Assembly (NCBI GenBank): GCA_956465555.1 | Contig: OY101116.1 | Location: forward strand, 3,534,001 to 3,598,000 | Direction: 5' to 3' | Length of the DNA stretch: 64,000 nt | From: Nitzschia sp. pyKryTriq1 | Taxonomy: Eukaryota > Bacillariophyta > Bacillariophyceae > Bacillariales > Bacillariaceae | Shown: in pieces, positions 42,135 through 51,297 of the stretch | Numbering within the stretch: position 1 is the stretch's first letter | Layout of the letters: each line of letters opens with the position of its first letter | Program-made: the position numbers and the translations under genes | Notes under the pieces: generated by a model | What the model saw: only the letters and a program-made list of their open reading frames with translations | Databases searched by the model: none | What the model was told of the DNA's origin: nothing

Positions 42135-42442
42135 AGGCACGATTGAGCTATGTCCTACGACATTATTTACCTAAGGGGTACGAAGGCAAAGGAAGCGAGG
42201 AGTCTGGCCGACGTACGGATCCCCGGATGCTCCAGTCGACCGTCCACGTGTAATAATAATATACAGCCACGTTTCAACATCAGCCACCTACACTACACGT
42301 ACGACCGAGATGGCGAGAGGCAATGCTGCAGTATGCGCTTTTTGTTTTTTGTTGCCAGCACAACACAAGCAAAGCACTTCCACAATTCTTCTTTCACTCT
42401 ACCGCGGTACAAGTATCATACATAGTATCAAAAATAATAAAC

Positions 42443-44092
42443 ATGTGCAATGGCAATATGAAAGCAAAAGCCAAGCCCGATACGACATCGGCTTCATCAG
42501 TAGCCGACGATGACACGACTGTCACATCTTCCGCAACCAGTCAACGGAGAAGGCGAGGCAAACGAGAAAAGAATTTCGAGCCACAAGTCGTTCCTCTCTT
42601 CCATCAACAGCCAACCACCACCACCACCACCACCACCACCAAGACAAAAACGAAACAATCAAAAGCTCTCCAACGCCATGGAAAAGATTCTCCTTCGGGT
42701 GGTATCGAGTCCCTTATTCCATCCTTGATTGGTGTGGCTATTCTTGTTGTGAGTGTCATGGCCCAAAGGGGCTTCCGAGGTCGCGCTTCGGTGGCGGGGA
42801 TTGATTTGGGGACGACCAATAGCGTCATTTGTGTGCAAGCTCCATCCAAATCAGTCGGTGCGATTGATTGCATTAAAGATCCAAGCACCGGCTCTCCGAT
42901 CATTCCGAGCGTCGTTTCCTTTTTGGAGCCACATGAACGCAAAGTGGGACCTTCGTCGAAACTTCCGTCCAACTTGGTGCCTCATCCATCTCACGTCGTC
43001 GTGGGGCAAAGAGCCAAGCAACGAATTGATTCGCATCCCCATCATACTCTTTATAATGCAAAGCGAGTATTGGGCCGACCGCCCAATGATAATGCCGTTC
43101 GAGACTTGCAGCGAGAGGTAGAATTTACTCTGGTCGAGGATGAAGTGACTGCCGAAGTAGTATTTCAAGTGGACGACTGGAGAATTTCACCGCGACAAGT
43201 TGGCTCTTATGTGGTACACCATCTCATTCAAATCACCAAGGAATTTCTGGGTCACGAAAATGTCAAGATGGCAGTTCTGGCGGTCCCCGCCAAATTCAAT
43301 ACGCTCCAACGACAAAGGACCATGGAAGCGTTCAAGGACGCTGGTGTGACGATTGCTCGAGTCCTGGAAGAGCCAGCGGCTGCCGCGTTGGCGTATGGCT
43401 TGCACAAGAAGGATGGCGTCGAGAAGATTTTGGTCTATGATTTTGGTGGTGGAACCTTGGATGTTTCTATCTTGCACGTAGCGGAAGGGTACGTCGAGGT
43501 CATGGGCAGTGACGGCGATGATCGACTGGGAGGTGCCGACTTTGATGCAGCAGTCGCCGCCATCTTGGCGAAGAAACATGCCAATGTACTGGCCATGCTC
43601 GCCTCGTACCCGATTGATGCCGAAGAATTGTCGGCCATTTGCCCGCAAGTCTCGGAAACATTACCAGTTTGCAGTGTTTCGTCATTCCATACACTTGGAG
43701 AGCGACTGAAAATATTGTTGTCAGAGACTGGAACGACAGCGACTATCCAATGCTTGGCATTACCGCCTGCATCGAGCACCACTTCAGGAGAGAAGTCTCC
43801 TACTACAGCTATTTGCGAGAAGCTTGTTCCAACAGAGTTGTCTCTTTCGCTAGACGAGTACAATGTAGCAGTCGCTCCATTGTTCGAACGCTCCATTCTA
43901 CCCGCCACACGTTTACTCGACGACTTGACCTTACGGCACGACGAGATTGATGAAATTGTCATGGTGGGAGGAACGACCCGAATGCCTCAAATTCGGGACT
44001 TGGTCCGCGAGGAATTTTCCAGTGCTCAAATGAACACGCACATTGATCCCGATTTGACTGTCGCCTACGGAGCCGCCTCTGTGATTGACTAA
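42443..44092 (+). CDS. Membrane-anchored Hsp70 ATPase-domain protein (HSPA13/STCH-like)
   Basis: Intronless 549-aa protein. An N-terminal Thr/Lys-rich region is followed by a hydrophobic segment LIPSLIGVAILVVSVMA, a likely signal anchor. An Hsp70 nucleotide-binding domain then fills the rest: AGIDLGTTNSVICV, VLAVPAKFN, EEPAAAALAYG, ILVYDFGGGTLDVSIL and IVMVGGTTRMPQIRDLV, ending at VAYGAASVID. The protein stops where the substrate-binding domain would begin, the arrangement of HSPA13/STCH, a microsomal Hsp70 relative. ATP binding is expected, peptide binding in the usual way is not. The ATG at 42443 is chosen because upstream in-frame sequence reads as untranslated. A Thr run (CCACCACCAC...) near codon 60 may vary in length. 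Confidence 0.88.
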   Translation: MCNGNMKAKAKPDTTSASSVADDDTTVTSSATSQRRRRGKREKNFEPQVVPLFHQQPTTTTTTTTTKTKTKQSKALQRHGKDSPSGGIESLIPSLIGVAILVVSVMAQRGFRGRASVAGIDLGTTNSVICVQAPSKSVGAIDCIKDPSTGSPIIPSVVSFLEPHERKVGPSSKLPSNLVPHPSHVVVGQRAKQRIDSHPHHTLYNAKRVLGRPPNDNAVRDLQREVEFTLVEDEVTAEVVFQVDDWRISPRQVGSYVVHHLIQITKEFLGHENVKMAVLAVPAKFNTLQRQRTMEAFKDAGVTIARVLEEPAAAALAYGLHKKDGVEKILVYDFGGGTLDVSILHVAEGYVEVMGSDGDDRLGGADFDAAVAAILAKKHANVLAMLASYPIDAEELSAICPQVSETLPVCSVSSFHTLGERLKILLSETGTTATIQCLALPPASSTTSGEKSPTTAICEKLVPTELSLSLDEYNVAVAPLFERSILPATRLLDDLTLRHDEIDEIVMVGGTTRMPQIRDLVREEFSSAQMNTHIDPDLTVAYGAASVID

Positions 44093-44571
44093 AGAAGTAC
44101 TGTATTCGTACTGTACATAATGTAATTGTTCCAGTAAAGAGCTTAGCCGCTACTAGCTAGCTAGTAATATAATATATCAACAACTGCTAGAGTAGAATAA
44201 CTCTTTCCCGGATGATGATTAAAAATCGTGCCATCTTGAATTGCACCAGAGCGAAGCTCGCATTCGTCTCCTTTTGCGCATTAAGGACGGAGCTGTTCCA
44301 TCGGATCCACTCGGGATACGGTAGTAGACTGACTCTAGATTTGAGTCAGTCAGTCATCCGCTATGGATATGGGTACATGCTGCACTGTAGCACTCGGAGG
44401 TTCCAAAGCCTTTCACTGTAGGTTTCACCACAATGCCATTCATTGAATTCTCCCTACCCACCAACAAAGCAAAGACCAGCATTGCAAGGTCAGCCATACC
44501 GGTACGACAAGTTTCCGTGTTGGTCCATTTTATTAAAAACCTGGTTCTGGCATAGCATCCACAACATTTCC
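44093..44571. other. Convergent 3' intergenic region
   Basis: 479 bp between two stop codons. It holds CTAGCTAGCTAG near 44152-44163 and one ATACCGGTACG palindrome at 44497. No gene or RNA is seen. Confidence 0.6.
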
Positions 44572-46005
44572 TCAGTAATAAGCCTCATCAGAATGGTAGT
44601 ATTCTGAAGAAGAAGAAGAGAAAGAATCTTCATCGAGTGCATACCAATCATCAGGAGGTTCATTGTAATTATCGTCATCGTATCCAATGGGTGTGATGCT
44701 CTTCTTGAAAGAATGTACCCACAATTTCTCTTGCGACAAGAGTTCCAGGTATTCCAGGTACTTTCCCATATGGTGATAAGAAATGGCTCCGGGAACCCAC
44801 GCGTATGGATTGGCATTCCAGCCCGGTGGAACTCCTGCATAACCAAGGTCCTCGTCCCCGTCTATATTCGTATACAAGTAGTACGAGAAAAATAACAAAT
44901 AATAATGGAGCGGATAAACAGAACGTGAGAGGCGATTTTATGAAGTTGATACATGGCCGAATAGTCCAGTTCAAGAAGTAGTGTCAAGCCAGTTGCTTCC
45001 CATACATGGACACACACCAACAACAACGAAACACTTACAGTGACGATAGTAGCATTCCACAAGATTGGGGCTCCGCTTGTCGTATTTTTCATGATCTTCA
45101 CTCCATAATTGAATGGTGTGTCCTACATGATCAAAAAACTCTGGTAGCCGCGGTACCAGGTCCCATCCGAGTACGACTTTCCAGATTCCCAGCCGTGGGT
45201 TCAAAGGCGAGGTGCGGTTCAAATACTCCCTCCACTCGGAATTGCCCGTTCGGGGGCAACCGAAATTGATCGAAACAACCGATTGTCCCTCTTGGTGTGC
45301 CAAGGCCGTCGCGGTCAATATAGAATTCGCAGCCCCGAGCGAATGTCCCGTGGTGTATACTTTCTTGTACGTGGGATGGCGCAGTTGAAGGTGCTTCAAG
45401 CGCTTCGAGACTTGGTCAAAGACAGCACCACCACCATCAGGCGAGGATGATGAAAAGACTGCGTTGTTAAAGCCTGCATGGACCTTAATTAGAGGATCAT
45501 CCAGCTGAACTGTCGAGTTGTTTCCAAAGGGTTTCTTGGCAATGTCCATGTCTTCCAACGACGTCCGGAGATCATCCGTACCGGCAAAGACTACAGCGAG
45601 GTACCGCTTGTGGGGATTGGAAGCAATCATGACTTGAGTTCCCAGTGTCTCGTCGTGAAAATACCAGTGACACTGGATGCCTTGCGCATTGGAAAAAGAA
45701 GCACAATAACTGTCGTCTTCTTCCTTGAATCGATACACCAAGTCCGACAGTTTCGCCATTTCCAGCGTTTCCGCCATGGTAGGAAATTGAACAGAGAGAT
45801 CAGCCTTGCCATTCTTCTTCTTCTTCTTCCCAGTGGTGCTACTAGTAGAACTAGAACCATGACCTCGTAAATACTGCGTTTGGAGTGATGACAACTCGCC
45901 TTCCGTCGCCACTGACGCCATGCCAGCAGCGACGACACTACTCGTGCTAAGAGCCGCCAACGCCACCCACAATACCACCACCAACATCATCGATCGAGGC
46001 GGCAT
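44572..46005 (-). CDS. Secreted class-3 lipase
   Basis: Exons 45039-46005 and 44572-44861 (intron phase 1) give 418 aa. A signal peptide (residues 1-27) is followed by a Ser/Lys-rich linker and a lipase class 3 domain: YLAVVFAGTDD (oxyanion region), GHSLGAAN with the nucleophile, SINFGCPRTGN, GWDLVPRLP with the catalytic Asp, and FDHVGHTIQLW with the His. The exon 2 product contains GYAGVPPGWNANPYAW and an HHMGKYLEYLELL segment, then an acidic Ser/Tyr-rich end. It should hydrolyse lipids outside the cell or in the endomembrane system. It lacks the Cys-rich modules of the lipase at 20932-22583 and shares little sequence with it beyond the fold. Confidence 0.92.
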
Positions 46006-46740
46006 TTTATTTGGTTCCGTTCGAAGCAGCGCTCAACACTCTACACTGACAATCTATCTGTGATCTTGTATTTTTGTGTTTTGTTTTACGATGAGTTCTA
46101 TGGGGTCGTCGTCTGGAAGGAATCACAACAATAGAAATACTAATGGAAAGAGAGAGAGAGAGCTTCTCGTCTTTCGCCCGCCTGCGCTTGCTCTCGTGCT
46201 GCCATTGTTCTGCATGAGAATTCGCATCGGAACGAGCGAAAGTGCGGTTTTGTTCGTGTCATCTTCACGCGTGCGTGCGTGTCTCCCTCCTCTGGGGGCC
46301 TCGAATCAGGGGCGAGCGAGGGAAGACGAATCATCAATCATCAATCATCAATCCCCCTATTATATTTTGGAAGGGCGGGCGCGCGCGGTGCAAATGTCCA
46401 TAAACAAATACGAATATTATGAATGCTCGGACGTTCCTCGCGGCCAACACACATACAAATTGCACCCTGGACCCGCCAAAACCCTTCACCATCACAAAAA
46501 AAGCACAAAAAAGCACGAAACGCAAAAACCCAAAATCCACAACACAACGCATTTGATTTGAAACTTTTGAGAACGAAGACTACGAGACGACCCACCCATC
46601 ACATCAGACCACAACATCACATCACATCATATCACGACGCATACAATACAATAGAATACATACTTCCTACTCTCTGCCATAGAAATACCCCGCATTCTAC
46701 AAAGATCAAACTAAATACATCAATACTACAGCAATATACA
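46006..46740. other. Divergent intergenic region between the lipase and SH3BGRL-like genes
   Basis: 735 bp. It contains an AGAGAGAGAGAG run at 46148-46160, TCAATCATCAATCATCAATC repeats at 46330-46353, and an A/C-rich, CAAAA-laden leader at 46440-46740 typical of a 5' untranslated region. No GTAC block. No gene is supported. Confidence 0.6.
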
Positions 46741-47351
46741 ATGGAGAACAATCGATTTCTAGTTTTGATCTCTAGCACATTTGCCACGGGCAAGCAGATG
46801 TCAGATCAATCGAGATCGATTTCGATGTTGCAATCTCTTCGTTTTGCTTTTGACGTGGTCGATGGGTCCGACCTTTCAAACAAAGAAATGTGAGTCATAT
46901 ACATATTATACAGTCCTGTCTGCGTTTGCATATCGATCGATCGATCGATCGATCGCTCTTTCCAATCTCTCTCTTCTTGCTTCTCATCACTGTCGTTCTA
47001 TCCGAATCGGCTTTTTTCAGTCGCAACGAACTCTTTCGGGTCAGTGGAGTACGCGGTCAATATCCTCAATTCTTCCTCGTGGACAATCGAGGCAGGCCAA
47101 CCTACAGTGAGTATTGTATTGTATTGTCCTGTATATGAAGTGATATTGGTGTGTGGGCATTTTCTTTATTCTCGTTATCATTCACTACTCACTCATTTAA
47201 TTTTAAAATTCATACGTTCATCCTAGTCGGAGACTTTGATACTGTGGAAGGAATCAATGAGGCCAGCACATTGCCAAAAGAAGTCCTCCTGGAATATCCA
47301 TCTATTACGACTTGGAATAAATTGTTGAGCGGGGAGGGTGTGTCGCACTAA
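46741..47351 (+). CDS. SH3BGRL-like thioredoxin-fold protein
   Basis: Small protein of 119 aa from exons 46741-46889, 47021-47106 and 47227-47351 (introns phase 2 and 1), reading VLISSTFATGKQ, FDVVDGSD, RNELFRVSGVRGQYPQFFLVD and YIGDFDTVEGINE. The order strand-helix-strand with GQYPQFF (the cis-Pro region), then YIGDFD, matches the SH3-domain-binding glutamic-acid-rich-like/glutaredoxin-related fold. The N-terminal active-site Cys pair of glutaredoxin is absent, as in SH3BGRL proteins, so redox catalysis is unlikely. It is cytosolic by default. The family call rests on pattern and size, moderately sure; the exon model closes in frame. Confidence 0.8.
46932..46955. repeat. (ATCG)n microsatellite in an intron
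   Basis: Six uninterrupted copies of ATCG within intron 1 of the SH3BGRL-like gene. Confidence 0.95.
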
Positions 47352-47693
47352 AAATAATGATGCGATGGCATTCAGCATTCCTGCTGTATTCATGGGGCTA
47401 CAGTATATCCATTCATCCCACAGAAGGCCGGAGACACAAATTGCTGAACCGTTCGAATGACATTAATTCTTCGCATTTGACCTTCATCGCAGCCATCTGC
47501 ACGATGCGCGATGAGTTTTGAAGGGTTGACCGGGTTGAGACTTTAGCATGCGACATTGAACAAGATAACTATCCCACACATAGTATCCATCAAGATACAC
47601 TACAATCGGGGAATATAGAACAATTAAAGAAAGCACGTAATTAAAACTAATAATGAACTTTCAATTTTTCGAACAGGGGAGCTATTCGTATAT
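47352..47693. other. Convergent 3' intergenic region
   Basis: 342 bp between the SH3BGRL-like and RRS1 stop codons, AT-rich towards 47640. Nothing beyond untranslated sequence is visible. Confidence 0.6.
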
Positions 47694-49302
47694 CTACACT
47701 ACGCGCTTCTTTGTCATCTTCTTCATCTTTCCTGCACCAGCACGACCCTTCTTTTTACGGAAGGTCGATGCTCCCAACCCATCATCGTATTCGTAATCGT
47801 AGGCAGTTTCGCCCTTGGCATATTGTCCCTTGCGAATAGCCTTTTCTTTGGCAACACCACCGCCGTTCATGACCGCATTAAGAATTTTCATAGACTTTTG
47901 GCCTTCGGTTGTGATGACCTTCTTATCGGTGGCTGATTCGTACTTTCGCTTCTTCATCTTGGAAAGTATCTTCTTTCGCTCCGGTTCTCCTTCTCTGATC
48001 TTGTCAAACTTTCCAAGCGACGCTGTCGATTGTTGCACAGCTTTCAAAGCGGCCGTGGTTGACGCTTTTCCACGCAACTTGACTTCTCCCGTGGAGTTCT
48101 TGAGATCCACCGGGACACCTATTGGAAGAACATTGTCACGATCAGCATTTCCTCCCTTCTTACCCGACTCTCGGCTTTTCTCTCGACTCTTAAGAATACG
48201 ATTCGTCGTTCCCTTGGCCAAAGTACCGACTCTTTCTTCGTTTTTCATACGATTCTCCAGATTCTTTTCCGTTCGTGATCGCTTGGCATCCCGAAGTTTC
48301 TCCCAAGGATCCTCAAAAGGATCATCGTTGGCGCCCACTTCCATAATGGGCCATTCTTTGGAACCGCTATTCGCCTTTTCGAATCCATGACGGTACATCC
48401 AGGATCCTGACGCTTCGTCCCACACCTTTCGCGAACGCTTTTCCTTGTTGAGAGGAATACCCTTATCCTTGGCAAACTTTTCCCATTTGGTCTCTGCTTT
48501 GGGTGGTGGCGGTGGCTGTTGCGGTAAAAAAGAAAGAGAAATACATATATTAGTTGACCGGAGTTCAACATCATATGGTCACATAGTGGTCGCAAAAGAA
48601 GCAAGGCAAATAACTCACCATAGCTCTGGGAATAGGGATTTCATCGTACCCAGGAAGAGTGGCCAGGGGTCCAGCGTCGCTGGTTTCCGTAGGGAGCTGC
48701 CAAATAGCAGCAATCAGCTGGGTACATCCAGCACTCGCCCGATCCAACAAGAAGTCTTCGTTGGCTTGCAATGATTTATGGCCCTGATCCAACGGGATAC
48801 AAATGGAGTCCTCTCCCTGCTTTCGCTTGGATTGGTACAAGGAACTTGCTGGAATTTGATGAGAGTTCATGGCCGTCATGTTTCTCAAATCAAAGTTGCA
48901 CTGCTCGGGTCCAGTCTTTGTATTGACAGTTGCAGCAACGGCATCAGCAGCAGCCTTCTTGTGTCTTCCATCCTCGTCATCGTCATCACTGTCGGAGCCT
49001 TCCGATCCTTCGTCGTCGTCTTCTGCCGCAGCTGATCCTCGAAAGAGGGCCGAAACATCATTTCCTTCTTCTTCTTCCTCTTCATCGCTGCTATCATCAT
49101 CGCTCTTTTTTTCGTCTTCTTTGGAAGAATCATCGTCATCATTGTCATCGTTATCTTGGGCTTCTTCCTGTTCATCCTCGTCATGTGCAAAAGCGTCGGC
49201 GGTTTCGGCATAATTCAGTTCCTCCTCCTGCTCCTCCATTTCTTGCGCTGCTTTCTTTGCCGCCGCGGTGTTTCGGGAACTTTGTCTTCGGGTCTTGACC
49301 AT
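47694..49302 (-). CDS. RRS1: Ribosome biogenesis regulatory protein RRS1 homologue
   Basis: Nucleolar protein that, with Rpf2, brings the 5S RNP into the pre-60S particle. Exons 48619-49302 and 47694-48515 (phase 0) give 501 aa. The RRS1 core spans the splice: LPTETSDAGPLATLPGYDEIPIPRAM then PPPPPKAETKWEKFAKDKGI, followed by KVWDEASGSWMYRHGFEKAN and NDDPFEDPW. The N-terminus begins MVKTRRQSSRN and has a very long Asp/Glu/Ser-rich acidic tract (about residues 40-120). The C-terminus is Lys/Arg-rich, ending GKMKKMTKKRVV. Longer than yeast RRS1 because of the acidic tract and tail. It shares a 575-bp divergent upstream region with a BMT5-like rRNA methyltransferase gene. Confidence 0.93.
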
Positions 49303-49877
49303 GATGTTAAGTATTCAAGCGAAAATGGAATGGAATTGATAGACTAGCAGACTGATAATAATAATGAAAGGTGATCGGGTGCGTGGTGGTGGGTGGTGCT
49401 CCTACCGTACTGCAAAAGAATTTGTGTTGGAGGTTTGAGTTGGAACGAAGATCGAAAGAAAGCAGACAAACGACGACAAAACGCGCGAAGCAAAAGATTG
49501 GGTGGCTGTTGGTAACCGTGACTGCGTTAATGAATGGTTCTACGTTCGACAGGTGCCAGGTACAACGACCAGTAGTCAGTGTACTTTTGAAACTTGAAAC
49601 CTACTTGAGTGACGGGGACGCAGGACGGACGTTACAGTCGGATGGATCGAGTTTGTTGGCTTTATTCTTACTGTATTTTGTACCGCCGGCCGACAACCAC
49701 GAAAAAATGAGGAATGATGAGGAAGAACGAAAAACGAAAACTTGGCTTCCACTCTACACATCTCATCTCTACCTAGTAGCTGTAGTCTTGGCCCTTCATT
49801 CAGTAGGTAATAGCATTGAATCATTCGCAACAATCTGTAGCAGCAACAGATTGACGAAAGAATAAGAGACCCCTGAT
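49303..49877. other. Shared upstream region of RRS1 and the BMT5-like gene
   Basis: 575 bp between two ribosome-biogenesis genes read outwards. It has weak GTAC words (AGGTACAACG near 49558, TGTACCGCC near 49679) but no dense block. Candidate bidirectional promoter, by position only. Confidence 0.55.
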
Positions 49878-51221
49878 ATGCCAAAACGAAAAAAGCCTTC
49901 CAACCAGGGGAGAAGAGGTGGCGGTGGAAGAACGCCTGATGCTGTGTCCTATGCTCGTGGTGACCACGAGAAGATCCATGTCGACGACGATGAGGATGAA
50001 GACGACAGTAGCCACGTGCCACGAACTTCAAAAGGTGACGAAATCAGCCACATTCCTCTTCGTGATACTGATAGTCTCTTTGTGGCACCCGAAACTGTCG
50101 CCTGTGTCAAGAGAGATCATTGCGTGCCTTGTGCCTATAAAATCGGACTTTTTGATGTCGCTCTTGACAAGGATTTCTGCCAGCAGGTCCCGAATCAACG
50201 ACCCGAGCAATGCCCTCGTTTGGTCGCATTGACAAATGAGAACAAGGACAACGATAACGACACGTCCGCTGACACCCAACCCTCCTCCGCGTTGGCGGTG
50301 CGGAATTCGATGGGCTATCAACCTGGCATGTCTGTCCTGACGGTCGGCGATGGCGATTTTTCGTTTTCCTTGGCAGTAGCCCGTATACTATTCGCTCAAA
50401 CGACGAATAAGGTAACATCAGACAATCGTTCATCATTAGTGGCGACTAGCTATGAAAGCGAAGACACATTGCGACGCGTCTATCCCAATTTCGATGAGAC
50501 CTTGGAAGAACTTCACAGACTTGGAGCGACCACACTCTATCAAGTCGACGCCACTCGACTCGATCAAACGCTCCCCCAAAATGCTGTCCCCCTTCCACCA
50601 CTCTTTCATCGCATCTGTTGGAATTTCCCTTGTACGGCCATTTCAAAGGGCCAAGACGGCCAAAACCAAGAAATGGAAGAGAACAAACAGTTGGTGAGAG
50701 GATTTGTGGCTAGTGCAATGCCCTTCTTGGCTAAGGATTGTGGTGGCCGTGAGATTCATATTTGTCACAAGACCAAACCACCCTTTAATCAATGGAAATT
50801 GGAGGAAGCAGTCCTGGAAGGCTGCGCTGAAAGCAACAGTCCACTGGCATATTCTGGTCGCGTGGTGTTGGATCGAGCCTTGTTGCCACCATACATTCCT
50901 CGCAAGGCCTTGGATCGGAAAAGCTTCCCTTGCCACGATGCTTGTGTTTTCATCTTTCAAGGAAGCAAGACATCGGCCGGAACATCTATAAATACCCCGA
51001 CTTCATCATGGTTTGAACCCACAATTCCTTTGCAAGCTGATGGCAAAGATACGAGAGCTGAACAAGGTGACCAAAGCAGCCATCCTTTCCCGGTCACACC
51101 TGCATTGATCCTTGCGCTACGAACTCATTGTCTTCGGATGCAATTCAAACGAAACTCCAAAAAGCAGAAGTCGTCACGGTACTCCAGCAACTATGGTAAG
51201 AACAAACGACAAAAGCGATAA
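49878..51221 (+). CDS. BMT5-like 25S/28S rRNA (uridine-N3) methyltransferase
   Basis: Intronless 447-aa protein of the DUF2431/BMT5-like Rossmann methyltransferase family. The signature block is complete: VLTVGDGDFSFSLAVARI (SAM-binding loop), ATSYESEDTLRRVYPN, LGATTLYQVDATRLDQ, FHRICWNFPCT, LVRGFVASAMPFL and the histidine-containing IHICHKTKPPFNQWKLEE. Yeast Bmt5 makes m3U in 25S rRNA, so an rRNA target is expected, in the nucleolus. The N-terminus is basic and acidic by turns (PKRKKPSNQGRRGGGGR, then DDDEDEDD) and the C-terminus is Lys/Arg-rich, consistent with nucleolar residence. Family is secure, the exact target nucleotide inferred. Confidence 0.92.
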   Translation: MPKRKKPSNQGRRGGGGRTPDAVSYARGDHEKIHVDDDEDEDDSSHVPRTSKGDEISHIPLRDTDSLFVAPETVACVKRDHCVPCAYKIGLFDVALDKDFCQQVPNQRPEQCPRLVALTNENKDNDNDTSADTQPSSALAVRNSMGYQPGMSVLTVGDGDFSFSLAVARILFAQTTNKVTSDNRSSLVATSYESEDTLRRVYPNFDETLEELHRLGATTLYQVDATRLDQTLPQNAVPLPPLFHRICWNFPCTAISKGQDGQNQEMEENKQLVRGFVASAMPFLAKDCGGREIHICHKTKPPFNQWKLEEAVLEGCAESNSPLAYSGRVVLDRALLPPYIPRKALDRKSFPCHDACVFIFQGSKTSAGTSINTPTSSWFEPTIPLQADGKDTRAEQGDQSSHPFPVTPALILALRTHCLRMQFKRNSKKQKSSRYSSNYGKNKRQKR

Positions 51222-51297
51222 ATCAACTAGTTGCCGTGCCTTTCGCTACCATACGTACTATAGTGCTTAACAAGTAGTGTCGTCGACGTACCATAGT

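Larger units (their letters stand above)
41268..42442. other. Divergent intergenic region between the PH-DUF547 and Hsp70-like genes
   Basis: 1175 bp. It contains a GTAC block (41459-41553), an 11-bp perfect inverted repeat (42097-42125) followed by another partial copy, and G/C-run-rich sequence at about 41970-42080 unlike its surroundings. No gene is supported. A decayed transposable element is possible for 41700-42150 but not demonstrable. Confidence 0.5.

Noticed and set aside
41690-42180. Full transposon
   Set aside because: No transposase frame, terminal inverted repeats or target duplication could be seen; only the short hairpin is supported.
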